DNA of 64,000 bases from Megamerina dolium (Eukaryota; Arthropoda; Insecta; Diptera; Megamerinidae), in assembly GCA_963854835.1 (NCBI GenBank), contig OY978529.1, positions 45,268,821 to 45,332,820 of the forward strand, read 5' to 3'. Positions 46,439-57,027 of this stretch are shown here, in pieces. Position 1 is the first letter of the stretch. Each line of letters opens with the position of its first letter. Under the pieces are notes generated by a model, which worked only from the letters and a program-made list of their open reading frames with translations, did not search any database and had not been told where the DNA came from. A program made the position numbers and the translations under genes.

Positions 46439-48483
46439 CCATAAAAGAAACAAATGTTTATTTTAAAAATGAATTTTTCATATACAAATTCGGATGTGAT
46501 TTTCCTCTATACAAAAATATTTTCGTTAAATATCCCCATAGCATCCTTTCAATAATTGTGGCTACGGCACTGCGAGCTGAAATCTAAAATATTTATCTAA
46601 AAGTAATAGGAGTGTGATAATGAATTATCACATGGCTTTATTTCAATATTTATATGGAATTTAATTAAATTCGAGTAAAAAAAAATAAGCTTGGTATTTA
46701 AATAAAATTTATTGATGTAAGATAGTGTAGTAAATAATAAGGAAATTATGAAAATATGCGGAAGAACAAAACTCATATATCTGATATTAATTCAATTCTA
46801 ATAGCAGAAAAAAAATTCTACTGCGAATTACTATTAAAAATTATTGTCTCAAAAATGTTTTCTCACTTATCAACGATTTCGAAATTCTTCCGCTGGAGAA
46901 CATATATTTTTTGAACTTAAAACAATTTATTTAAAAAATTTTGATACCAGCAACATGGCTGCAACTCTATAGGACAGTCTACAAAACTGATTGTACACAC
47001 ATCCAGCATATTTAGGCCTCTGCGATTATTTTCAGTTTCTAAACCTGAAAAAATGGTTCGTCCGTAAGAGATTTATATCGAATGAAGAGGTCATCGATGA
47101 AAGAATTGCATATTTTGAGGACCTTAACAAAAGTTATTATTTATAAGGACTATGTTGAAAAATAGAATCCTTTTTTGTGAAAAAAGAAAAGATCTTTCGT
47201 TCAAAGAGCCACTAACTTATATAGCTGCCCTCTTAGAACATAATGTTTGTTCACATGATATGCAGAAATCTATTCACATATTATTCACATTTATGCTCTC
47301 GGATGGGCAAGAACTCTTAACTACATGTACTCCGTGTAGACTGCTTGCGTGGCGAGTGTGATGCATTCTTTTACGCATTACATATTTTCATATGAATATA
47401 ATAAAATTCTTTCTAACTTCATATACATGTATATTATACATCTACTATGTATATTCGAATACTTTATGTTCCTTTTTATGTGATATATACGTGTTTATTC
47501 TTTTTGATTTTACATAAAAGCATGAAAACGGCAAATTTTCAGCATTCAGTTTGTTCACTTGTTCGTTTATTATTTAAATCAATTTTAACGTACGATAGAT
47601 ACTTGTGCTTTACACACATACCATGCATATAAAATATGATAAGCCGTCTGAGATAACCTTTATTTTTGGTTGAAATTGTACAAAAAACAAATAAGCGAGC
47701 TTATGTCGGTCTAGACCGACCTAGTAATATCTTGTATGCAAACTTTTGTTGTTGGATCACGACTACCTAGTATGAGTAACTGTAAATACGTAATGATATT
47801 GCTCATACAGTCGCATTAGAGCAAAGTTAGATAACTCGAAATATGCATATAAGCTATAATATAAGCTATTCAGTTTATTACTATATGATCTAAACTGGTT
47901 GGAAAATAGATGAAGGAGTTGAGTGGACAAGGTCGATTTGATGACATTACTCTCATGTGGATTCCTGGTCATGGAAACGTGAGATAGTGATCAATGGGCT
48001 TCCTTGGTACTTACTTCATCATGATTCTAGCGCTATTAAGTTCACGTTTGCTCTAGGCCAGCAAATATGGATTATTAGAATTTATCAATTGATTGTGTCA
48101 TTCCTGTATAGGGATATAGATAGAAATTTTAATTTGTTTATAAAATATTTCCGTCTCAGTATTTTTAAAAGGCATCTTTTTATGAGAAATATTTCCAAAT
48201 TAGGCCTTGTTCGCCCTTATCCTATGGTTATTGTAGGCTGAATACAAAATATTCTATTCCACACTTCGAATTATGATACGAGAGTTAGTCGAACAGAAGG
48301 ATGAATATCTCGAAAGTGGCTACAGAAGTGATGTTGGTTAAAAATAAATATATGCAATTCATGTAATTCCGATAATTCCGATAAATGAATATGCCTTCGA
48401 ACTTGGGTGCAGGGTGTAAATAATATTTTGAAAAGGATACATTTAAAATGTATTAGTAGTAGGAAGTGTTGGTGGCTTTGCAC

Positions 48484-48487
<4 letters not shown>
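46439..48487. other. AT-rich DNA with a possible RNase H scrap
   Basis: Mostly featureless. At about 47925-47985 the plus strand reads GRFDDITLMWIPGHGNVR, which recalls the LWVPGHxG motif of LINE RNase H and may be a short piece of the family at 28075, in the other orientation. Confidence 0.45.
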
Positions 48488-48530
<43 letters not shown>

Positions 48531-48535
48531 TTATA

Positions 48536-48598
<63 letters not shown>

Positions 48599-48626
48599 GT
48601 ATATATATATATACATATATATACAT

Positions 48627-48672
<46 letters not shown>
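48488..48672. repeat. Long AT dinucleotide microsatellite
   Basis: About 185 bp, almost wholly AT units with a few GT/AC interruptions (TATGTACATA-like). It explains the long polytyrosine/isoleucine frames on both strands, which are not genes. Confidence 0.95.
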
Positions 48673-48703
48673 TATTTTATACAAAAACATACTTCACTTT
48701 ATA

Positions 48704-49842
48704 CAAGGTGCGACAATTATGAGCACATGCGTTTTGAAGCTTTAACCTTCCTCTACGAACTGTCAAAATTTCATGGCATTTGGTTGACATTTAATGTTTA
48801 TTGACATTCATTTTACAAAACACGTGTTCGTTTGATGTTGAAATTTTAACGTGTAGCAAAGAGCGGTCATTAAATTCCACGCAAAAATTGGTAAAAGTGC
48901 ATCAGAAACATTCGGAATGATGCAGCAAGCGTATGGCGATGCTTGTTTATCAAGATAAAATGTTTTTATATGGCATAAACGGTTTGTGGATGGCAGAGAG
49001 TCGCTGGAAGATGAAATAAAAGAAGGAAGGCCAATTTCAGTGAGGACGCCGGAAGCGATCCAGAAAGTTCGTGATTTGATTACAGAAGAATGCAATGCTT
49101 CAGTGAAAATGATGGAAGAGGCCTTAAACATCAACAGAGAAACTATCCGACTCATTCTTCACGAAGATTTGGACAAAACAAAGGTCTGCGTGAGATTTGT
49201 TCCACACACATTGACCGAAGACCTAAAATTAATGAGAGTCAGTCATTCTAGAGATATGGTTGCAGCTGCAGAAAATGATCTAAACTTCCTGAAAACAATT
49301 GTTACGGGTGATGAAACATGGTGTTTCCAAAGCGATCCAGAAACCAAGCGTCAAAGTGCGGAATGGAAATCAAAAACTCACCACAAGCCAAAAAAACACA
49401 AAAAGTTCCATCAAAAATCAAAACAAAGGAATTATCCCCAAAGAATTTGTTTCAACTGGTCAAACAGTTACTTCCGCATGTTACCTCGAAGTTTTGAAGG
49501 GTTTGATGTTCAGAATCTGTCGTGTTCGACCAGAATACCGCGATCCAAAAAATTGGTCTCTGTTGCACGATAATGCACCGAGTCACACAGCACTCATTGT
49601 TCGTCAATTTTTGGCTCGGAATCAGGTCTGTGTGTTGAATCACCCGCCGTATTCACCTGATTTGGCACCGTGCGACTTTATTTTGTTCCCAAAACCGAAA
49701 TTGAAGTTGAAAGAATGCTTTTTTGATGACATTCAGACCTTACAACGAGCTTCGAAAAATGAGCTGGAACACGCGTTTGAATCACTATTAAATCGATATA
49801 ACAAGTGTATTGAATCAGGAGGAGAATATTTGTCGCACCTTG
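48704..49842 (+). mobile_element. mariner element (DD34D), both ends, second subfamily
   Basis: Terminal repeats CAAGGTGCGACAA at 48704-48716 and its reverse complement at 49830-49842, each flanked by TA (48702-48703 and 49843-49844). The length of 1139 bp is slightly short of full length. It is the least damaged transposon in the window, and lies about 30 bp from the AT microsatellite. Confidence 0.92.
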
Positions 49843-49860
49843 TATGTATCATATTATTTA
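48815..49860 (+). pseudogene. mariner transposase (DD34D), one main frameshift
   Basis: The N-terminal GVQW/HTH-type block reads KFHAKIGKSASETFGMMQQA, then YGDACLSR, followed by a stop near 48957. From 48986 the frame is open: ITEECNASVKMMEEALNINR (second HTH), DLDKTKVCVRFVPHTLTED, first Asp in VTGDETWCFQSDPETKRQSA (near 49300-49360). Near 49400-49420 a deletion removes about ten residues of the core, and the reading continues in the other frame: GIIPKEFVSTGQTV, second Asp in LLHDNAPSHTALIVRQF, third Asp in PYSPDLAPCDF, with 34 residues between them. The end is IESGGEYLSHLV. Probably dead, but more recent than the other copies. Confidence 0.9.
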
Positions 49861-51623
49861 TTAAACGTTTCAAATTATTACTTTTATTGATGTAGATACA
49901 CTTTATTTCAATTTAATACAACTAAGTTTTTAATTATTATGCTCTAGTTAAGTGCTCATAGCCAAAAGAATATGGGTCAATTAAACAGTTTTATGTTTTC
50001 TATAATTCTGAATCTTATTTTGTACTTACAAGGCTTGAAGCTGTATGGGATCGTGCAAATTTGAACAATTCGAATAAAAATAATTGCTAGGAAAATATTT
50101 ATTGCAAATATTTTAATAAATTAATAGAAATATTCGTTGTAGAAGAATTTAGAACTAACATAATGAAGATACTCGAACGCGAACTCATATAAACATTGTA
50201 CAATCAGCCTGATAACAAATTATTTTCTTAACCAGCATTATTTTTCTGTTCGTAATTTGTGCTTTGTATTTTGACAAACTAAAATTAATATTATCCCTAA
50301 TTAAACTGGACTATGAATAATATACACGTATTTGAAGTGTGGAAAGAACATCAACTGAATCTCGGATGATTCAGAAAGTTGTGCTAATATAGACAGGATG
50401 GACGTGAAAATTAATAATTTGCTGCTGTCGTTGTTGTGTAAACAATGTATTTTGTTATTGATGGACTCATACACTCACTGACAATACACAATATATGAAT
50501 GCTATTAAAAGCTTTACTGTAAATAATATGTATAATAGCATACTTGAAAGGCATACAATATAATCTAATCCTTTGAGTATATGATGGAAATGGTAGGTAC
50601 ACATTTCTTCGAGTGAAGAAAAATATTATATATAACATGATTAATGATGTAAAGGCAAATTGGTGTGAGTGTGTATGTAACTCTTTTGGGCAATTTTATT
50701 TTGTTTGGCATAAAGAAAAAATTCTTCTTTTTGTTTCTGTTGCTCTTCAAGAACAATTTTTTTTTTGTTCATTCGATATTATGCACGCTTCACGTGGCAT
50801 ATGAGTAATGGTTTATTTTGAAAAATTTTAAATTAAAATTTATTAAATTGAGCAAAAAAAAAAAAAAAAAAAATGAAAACAAAAAGAATATAGTGCCGTT
50901 TCATTCAATTTAAGAAGAAAATTAAATGAAATTTTTTTTAAATGAAAATATTATTTGTTAAACTCATACAAGTGGCTTAACATTGTACTTGGCCTTATTA
51001 TCCTAAACAACGGCGTTGTATTAATTTACTTTTCTCTTTAAAAAAAAAGAACATGCAAAATATACAATAAAAAGTAATAAAATGACCATAAATTGCTACT
51101 ATACGACGATGACGACTATAACAACAACCTTATCTACAATGTTGGTAATTTCAAGGTAAAAAGAAATCTTCAGCAGACAAGATGATTTACTTAGGAATGT
51201 AAATTGAAGAAAAGCAGCAACAATAACATTTAAGTTGAATTCTAGCTGCAGGCACATGGTTACCAGCACTGACAACAGAAGTAGGAAATAAACAATAGAA
51301 AAATAGGCAAAAAGACAGGTAAGTGGTATATGTTTGTGTATTTGCTAGCATATACACGAATGTATTAGACACGTGACACGATGAGGACGTCCTACATACT
51401 CGCATACCACAACGTTCTCAAGTTCTATTTTAATGAATGTAAATTAAATTAATTTGCTGAAATTTAAAGTTCTCCTAAGATAGTATAATTTAATTGCTTA
51501 CCTTGCATGAACTTTTGTTACCATTCTTTTTCGCTTTGCCCTGCAAGTACTTCAAATTCGGAAATGAAATGATTATTGAAATTTGAGTGGATGGTTGAGC
51601 TATAAAGTTAAAGTTATAAATGG
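49843..51623. other. AT-rich DNA, nothing recognised
   Basis: Contains a 19-base A run at about 50853-50872 and short AT-rich frames only. Confidence 0.6.
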
Positions 51624-52895
51624 GCAATTTTGTACCAGAAAATCAACATTTGCGGGAAGTTTTATTACATTATTTTTTTTGAAGAAGAATTCAGCTGAAG
51701 CGCATCGAAGCTTTTAGAAGCAATATGCAGAAATTGGTATCAGCGATTCAAAAGTAATGATTTTGATTTGAGAAATGAAGAACGTGGAAGACCACCGAAA
51801 ACGTTCGAAGACACCGAATTGCAAGCATTGTTGGACGAAGATGACATCTTAAGTGAACAATAAATGGCAGAAATGTTAAATGTTACACAAAAGACAATTT
51901 CAAACCGTTGAAAAACTATGGAAAGATCCAAAAGAGTGGAAAATAGGTGCCACATGGATTGACAGAGCGACAGATGGAAAACCAAAAAAAAAAAAAAACA
52001 CTTGTGAAATTTTGCTTCAAACACAAGAAAGAAAGAGTTTTCTGCATTGAATTGTGACTGCTAATGAAAAGTGGATTTATTTTGAGAATCCTAAATGCAA
52101 AAAATCATGGGTTACACCAGGACAACCATTAACATCGACCGCAAGACCAGTTCGCTTTGGAAAGAAGAGGATGCTGTGTGTTTGGTGGGATCAGAAAGGT
52201 GTTGTGTACCATGACCTCTGAAACCTGGTGAAACTGTTAATACCGATCGCTACCGACAACAAATGATTAATTTAAACTATGCATTAATCGAAAAACGTCC
52301 AGAATGGGCCAGACGACACGGTAAGGTCATTTTGCTCCACGACAACGCACGGGCGCATAAAGCAAAATCGATTACGAATTCGATCAACTCGCTTGGTTGG
52401 GATTTGTTACCCCACCCGCCTTGGCTCCTACCGATTGCCACTTGTTTTCATCGATGGGTCACGCACTTAAGGAAAAGCACTTCAAAGCATCTGAAGGACT
52501 GGAAAATTGGGTCTCTGAATGGTTTTTATCAAATGACGATCAATTTTTTTGGCGTGGTATCCACAAATAAGAAATTTAATATCGAAAAAATTTTTCATTC
52601 GAACGGTATCCACCTTGCGGCAAGCAATGGGCAATTTTTCCGGCCATGAAAAAGCTTCTAAAGAAACTCTGTGACAAAGCTCAGAAAAAGTGATGTTACG
52701 AGGGTTCTGCGGTTCGAAACCGGCTAAAATAAGTAGGTCCCTTTTAACACTGTCCAAATTTAACACGCACAACAGTAATGGAAGAGAAGTTCGGCCAAAG
52801 AGCCCTTTGGGACTTTAAATGCCACATATTTATTTTTTTATTTACAAATTGGCTGAAAGGTGGTCAATATGTTTAGAAAGCTATGGCCAATACTT
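51624..52895 (+). mobile_element. mariner remnant (DD34D) split by a SINE
   Basis: Plus-strand blocks: PENQHLREVLLHYFFLKKNS and AEAHR at 51639 on; the CAAGCATTGTTGGACGAAGA block (LQALLDEDD); VPHGLTERQMEN near 51950-51985; EKWIYFENPKCKKSW near 52060-52110; VWWDQKGVVYH near 52180-52215; RPEWARRHGKVILLHDNARA at 52290-52350 (second Asp); and GWDLLPHPP followed by a frameshift at the third Asp. The sequence RGIHK (near 52548-52562) continues after the SINE as LAERWSxCxESYGQYF at 52850-52895. Terminal repeats were not found. Confidence 0.85.
52569..52843 (+). mobile_element. SINE copy L, 5'-truncated, type 1 tail
   Basis: Starts at AAGAAATTTAATATCG, so the tRNA head is absent, and includes GCGGTTCGAAACCGGC, TTTAACACTGTCC, ACACGCACAACAGTAATGG and the type 1 tail ATGCCACATATTTATT. 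ACAAAT at 52563-52568 and 52844-52849 is the target duplication; rejoining the flanks gives an unbroken mariner reading across the site, which proves the insertion. Confidence 0.9.
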
Positions 52896-52958
52896 TAGAT
52901 AAAATATTTTTATCTTTTCACTTTAAAATAAGCTTTTTATTTTCTCTCACGTCATAAT

Positions 52959-53106
52959 CTATGGAAGTTATGCTTCTAGTGTGATGGACTTGAAATTTTG
53001 CTAAAGTGTGCAAACAGTTTCACTCAATGAGACTACAGTAACTGAAACTGTTTGCACACCTTAGCTAAATTTCAGGTCCATCACACTTCAGCATATCTTC
53101 CGTAGG
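52959..53106. repeat. Foldback with 64-bp arms
   Basis: The left arm 52959-53022 and the right arm 53043-53106 are inverted copies with roughly ten differences. GTGTGCAAACAGTTTCA at the loop side is perfect and the outer part AGTGTGATGGAC is nearly so. The loop is 20 bases. It lies between a mariner and a LINE endonuclease scrap. No family is recognised. It could extrude as a cruciform or give an RNA hairpin of about 60 bp. Confidence 0.85.
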
Positions 53107-53260
53107 TCGTGACGTATCAATTTGTCTTCTCGTTCGCCTATTTGTCGAGACGTGGGAACCTAAAACCACAAAGTACCATGTTGCGTGCTGCGGCGAAGTC
53201 AATCAGCTCTGAATGAAGACTCTGTTGAAGCAAAGTTACCTTCCGTGCCCTCCTTGACAT
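53107..53260 (-). mobile_element. LINE endonuclease scrap
   Basis: Minus-strand reading gives KVTLLQQSLHSE followed by LIDFAAARNMVLCGFRFPRL, a block typical of APE endonuclease in RTE-type LINE proteins (LIDFAAARNMVVxSTxFxH). Only about 50 residues remain and the boundaries are vague. Confidence 0.65.
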
Positions 53261-53955
53261 TCGTGAAGAACGATGATGTCAAACTTGCTCTTAGAGAAGG
53301 CATTAATGACTTTGTTAGGGGCACCTTTCCTAAAGAAGGAGTTAAGGAGTTGACATATTACTTTTGGGAGGGTCCTCAGTTAGATGGTTAGTATTTATAC
53401 GAGACATTTTTACATTTTCCATTAGAGCTGAGTTTCTATCTAGCGGGTCTCAAGCGCAACGCTCAACCTCTAACCGAATAAGCTTACTCCACACACTTCA
53501 ACCGACTCCCTGCGGGTGCTCGCGAAACGTTGCCAGGAGATTGTTACGTAAAGGACCCCCATGAAAAATGAATGTACTCCCACATAGTAAACAGCACAAG
53601 CTGACGATCAGTGAGTTGACTTGCGATGAGTTCAACAATGATGGTGCTAGCACCTCCTGATTCAGGCAGTTAGTCACGTTACCTTGCGAAAATATCATCA
53701 GATCATCAATAATATAAACATAACAATTTATTTGTGAAAAAGCACTTAATGTATCAATCAATTAAACTTTTAACTGTGTTTTTGTTTATTTTGATATACT
53801 TTCTTGTGGAAAATGTATGAAGCATCTTTCGAGAAACTGTTCAACATATATCTAATTTGCCAGTGAAGAATTCTAGTATTATGCATAATACAATGAGATT
53901 TCATTGTCTGTACAATATTTTATTCCTAAAAGAGTTCATAACTTTGTGTTTTTTA
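53261..53955. other. Unassigned, GC-richer patch
   Basis: A plus-strand frame at 53185-53391 includes VKLALREGINDFVRGTFPKE, and a minus frame at 53498-53761 covers the patch. Both are less AT-biased than most frames, but I recognise no domain. It may be old mobile-element coding sequence. Confidence 0.4.
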
Positions 53956-54193
53956 TGCCCCTATTGCGGTTCACAACTTTTGTAACAGTTTGGTCGCCGT
54001 CGAGAAATTCATATTGCCGTTCTCAACTCGACTGGCGGCTGATTTTTTTGTTTGTGTTCATTATTTTTGTGGTATTGCCGTTTGCAACTCTGTTTCAGTT
54101 TGGTCGACAAGCACGTTAAATATACACCACTGCTCATAAGCAGTTGTGTTTGCATCAGTTGCAGTTTACTTTAAACTAATAAAGCCAAAAATA

Positions 54194-54333
54194 ATGGAGA
54201 GATCGTAAGTAATAATTAGCTTGGCTTCATATTGTAATTTCTCAACATTTTATACATTTTCAGAAGTTTAAAAATTACAACCAAAGCTCAATTTGAGAGG
54301 CTTGTTCAACTAATGGACCAGAATCCAAGCTAA
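54194..54333 (+). pseudogene. Harbinger Myb/SANT-like accessory gene, truncated
   Basis: A tiny first exon ATGGAGAGATC (54194-54204) is followed by a GT...AG intron (54205-54263). Exon 2 (54264-54333) continues in frame as SLKITTKAQFERLVQLMDQN, a start typical of the Myb/SANT-like DNA-binding partner of Harbinger transposases. It hits TAA after only about 26 residues, because the rest has been deleted. The partner normally helps the transposase enter the nucleus and bind the ends. Splice sites are proposed from sequence and frame only. Confidence 0.75.
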
Positions 54334-54468
54334 CAAAGTAGACCTGAATCTAAGAAAATAAGATTTTTTTTTTTAAATAATTTAAGTTATCTTCCATTTA
54401 CCAAAAAAGACTGAAATAAATTTAAAAAATAAATAAGAGATAAATTTATTGAGCTTGGAAAGAACGCA

Positions 54469-54912
54469 TTATATTATTTCTGATACTCCTTGTAGCGTCT
54501 GTTTCGTCTCCAATACATCTAATACTTCTTTTAAAACAAGTGACATTGTAGATTGAGCCACTCCTATATTGAAGTCATTGCCGCTGCTCTTCTGGTAGCT
54601 TCCATCAGCGAAAAATCTAAGAGCAGCACACAATTTCAATATTGGTGGTATAGATACGACACGCACAGATTTCTTGAAATGGTATTTTACGTCATCCAGC
54701 AAAAAGCAAAATGCCTCTTTGCTCAGTCGAAAATAGCTAATAAATCTATAAAAAAATTTATTATTTGCTATTTATTTTGAACAATATTTATACTTTTCGC
54801 TAGGTAGTTCAAGAGGGTTAGAGTCATCACGAATTTTTCTCCGTAAGCGTAGCAAATCAATTTTCGCGTCTTCGTTTTCATCTTCATAAAACAAATCTAC
54901 ACTAATATCCAT
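54469..54912 (-). pseudogene. Harbinger (HARBI1-like) transposase, N-terminal part only
   Basis: Exon 1 (54912-54794, minus) begins MDISVDLFYEDENEDAK and has IRDDSNPLELPSE. A 48-base GT...AG intron (54793-54746) joins in frame to FISYFRLSKEAFCFLLDDVK. There follows the helix-turn-helix region: LKLCAALRFFADGSYQKSSG, then VAQSTMSLVLKEVL, as in HARBI1 transposases (ALRFFATGSFQ, then SQPTVSR). After TLQGVSEII a stop and deletion remove the whole DDE catalytic core. It cannot cut DNA, but could in principle still bind it. Confidence 0.87.
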
Positions 54913-55135
54913 TTTAAATAATTTTCACAGCAAAACACAATTGTATATTTCCTTAATTTTTACTTTTAATCGACCACTTTTCTGTCATAAGTGATATTTT
55001 AAGCTGGTAACGCCATAACAATTTCAACCGAAAACAGTGGTGTACCACAATACCAAAAAATAGTTTGGTCTTGTTGAAGTCGGGTCGACTCTAAGACGAC
55101 CAAACTGGGTTGAGTGGTGAACGGCAATAGGGGCA

Positions 55136-57027
55136 TTAATTTCAATTTAAAAGAGACAAAAAGCAATACCAGTATAAACGTGAAAATCTTAAGACTTGTT
55201 ATAATAAGGCAAAAGCAAAAAAAAAAAAAAAACAAACTAATTTAAAGAAAGGTTAAAACTTACACATATACGTTCATTTAGCAAAAGTGCACTCGTTCGC
55301 AAGCAAACTTTATGGCACAGGAAATTAAAATACGCTTGAAAACGAATATGGAAAATTCCACCAATTCCACCAACTCGACTATCACGAACCAACCTGTGCA
55401 TGAGTGGTTATGTGATGAAAAAGAAAAAAGAAAAACAAAAAAGAAATGGAATAAAATCATCTAAATTAAATGAGAAAGAGAGAGAGAGAGACACACACAG
55501 ATAAGAGAAAGACAAAAACATTTAATGAAGACAACGTGAAACCATGTAATAGTTTTCTATGACGGACCAACATTCAAAGCAAGAACAAGACAGCGTAAGA
55601 GAGGCAGAGAGAAGGACGAGTGAAACGTTTAGAAAAAAAATGATGGAAAGTAAAAATGAAGTCAATGTAAAAAATGCTTCGCGTGATGAATTTTACAGTT
55701 TTCTACATTTTGATGAAGATGACGACACACATAAAAGAATAGAAGTATGTATTTACGAATGTTAGTCAGTGACGTTGCGACATATTTCTATTGTACATTT
55801 TTAATACCATACTATATTAGCGTTAGTGTTGTTCCGCTGTGTAATTGATGCTAATACTCTATGGAAGCATTAAAAAAAGCATAGATGTTAAAACATATCT
55901 CAGAATAGTACTCGATCCTTACTTGTATCGCACGCATTTTAATAATTATTGCATTTGGAATTTCTCAACATCTATCAGACGAGTAGCACCGCCATTGTGT
56001 AAAGCTAGTATGTCACATAGGGTTTCATTTGCATAAATACAATGCAACCGATGCTTTCCTTACACATTCCTTAATTATAGCCATCATATGAGTAACACTT
56101 CATTTAAATAGTACCTACAATATATACATAAATATCAAGTAAATTAATAAATACAATATATAAATAACGAATTCGTCGTTAAATAGTGTAAAATCGCAAT
56201 GAACGAACGAATTGAATTGCTCCCAGAGGACACATTTATGCGAAGACAACACAAGGACAATGAAAATATATTACATTAAAACTTCATTTCAAGTAGATCA
56301 CTTTAGTTGAATCGAAAATTTCAAACAATTTCGTATTGTTACTTTGATGTTATCTCACATTTTCATTGTTTTTCTTACTATTCATTTCACGTTTTAATTT
56401 CTGCTACATATTTCTGCATCATTACATTACAAAAAATACCAAAAAAAAAAATAAAGAAAAACAGCTCATGATGGAAGGAAGAGTTTTTCCATCTCTACTA
56501 AAATACATATACATAGCGTATACATTTTATTCAAAAAGTATCCGGAAATTTTTCATTTAAAAACCGTTTAGGAACGTTCTATCAACATTGACACATAATT
56601 CCGGATACTTTTTGATTTGTATTTTTAAAAGTACACATTATATAGTAAATATAATAACTATAAACATACGTACACAACTAGACACAACCCGTCCATATAT
56701 ACATTTAGTTAAGCAAAGAGTGCCAGTATTAAAGTTAAAAGTTTCTATTTATTTTGGAAGAATAATTAAGGAGAAAAACGATAGGTAAGAGAAATGCAAC
56801 AAAACAATAAAAAAAAGTGAAAAAGTTTTTAATCATTTAAAAGCCGCAAGGATTTAATCACTACACTAGGCAGTATATTGGCATGTAATATATATGTGGT
56901 CGATTAGCCAGTTGCTTGAAAATTTATTAGGGATGAGAGCAGCCAGTTCAAAATAAACTTTATTCGATATCATACAAATATAGCATCATCCATATATGTA
57001 CATATACGTTAGTGTCTATAGTATGTA
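55136..57027. other. AT-rich DNA with a mini inverted-repeat element
   Basis: Nothing coding is supported; a frame at 55559-55765 is charged and low in complexity. GA runs are near 55475-55490. The mini element at 56532-56614 is listed separately. Confidence 0.5.
56532..56614. mobile_element. 83-bp MITE-like element, CAAAAAGTATCCGGA ends
   Basis: CAAAAAGTATCCGGAA at 56532 and its reverse complement at 56599-56614 form 15-16-bp terminal repeats around a core of about 50 bp. Ends of this style resemble Tc1-type elements, but a clear TA duplication is not visible; ATT flanks both sides. Confidence 0.6.

Larger units (their letters stand above)
53956..55135. mobile_element. PIF/Harbinger element, non-autonomous derivative with both ends
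   Basis: The left end TGCCCCTATTGCGGTTCAC (53956 on) and the right end, in reverse complement TGCCCCTATTGCCGTTCAC (ending 55135), are terminal repeats with a single difference over 19 bp. Each is flanked by TTA (53953-53955 and 55136-55138), the 3-bp target that PIF/Harbinger elements duplicate. GTTTGGTCG-type words are repeated near both ends. Inside are the two genes expected of Harbinger, a Myb/SANT-like gene and a transposase, facing each other and both truncated. The length is 1180 bp against about 2.5-4 kb for complete elements. Confidence 0.93.

Noticed and set aside
48271..48804. Tyrosine/isoleucine-rich proteins on both strands
   Set aside because: Translation of an AT microsatellite.
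55559..55765. A charged 68-residue protein
   Set aside because: Low-complexity A/G-rich sequence, no domain, no splice or promoter support.
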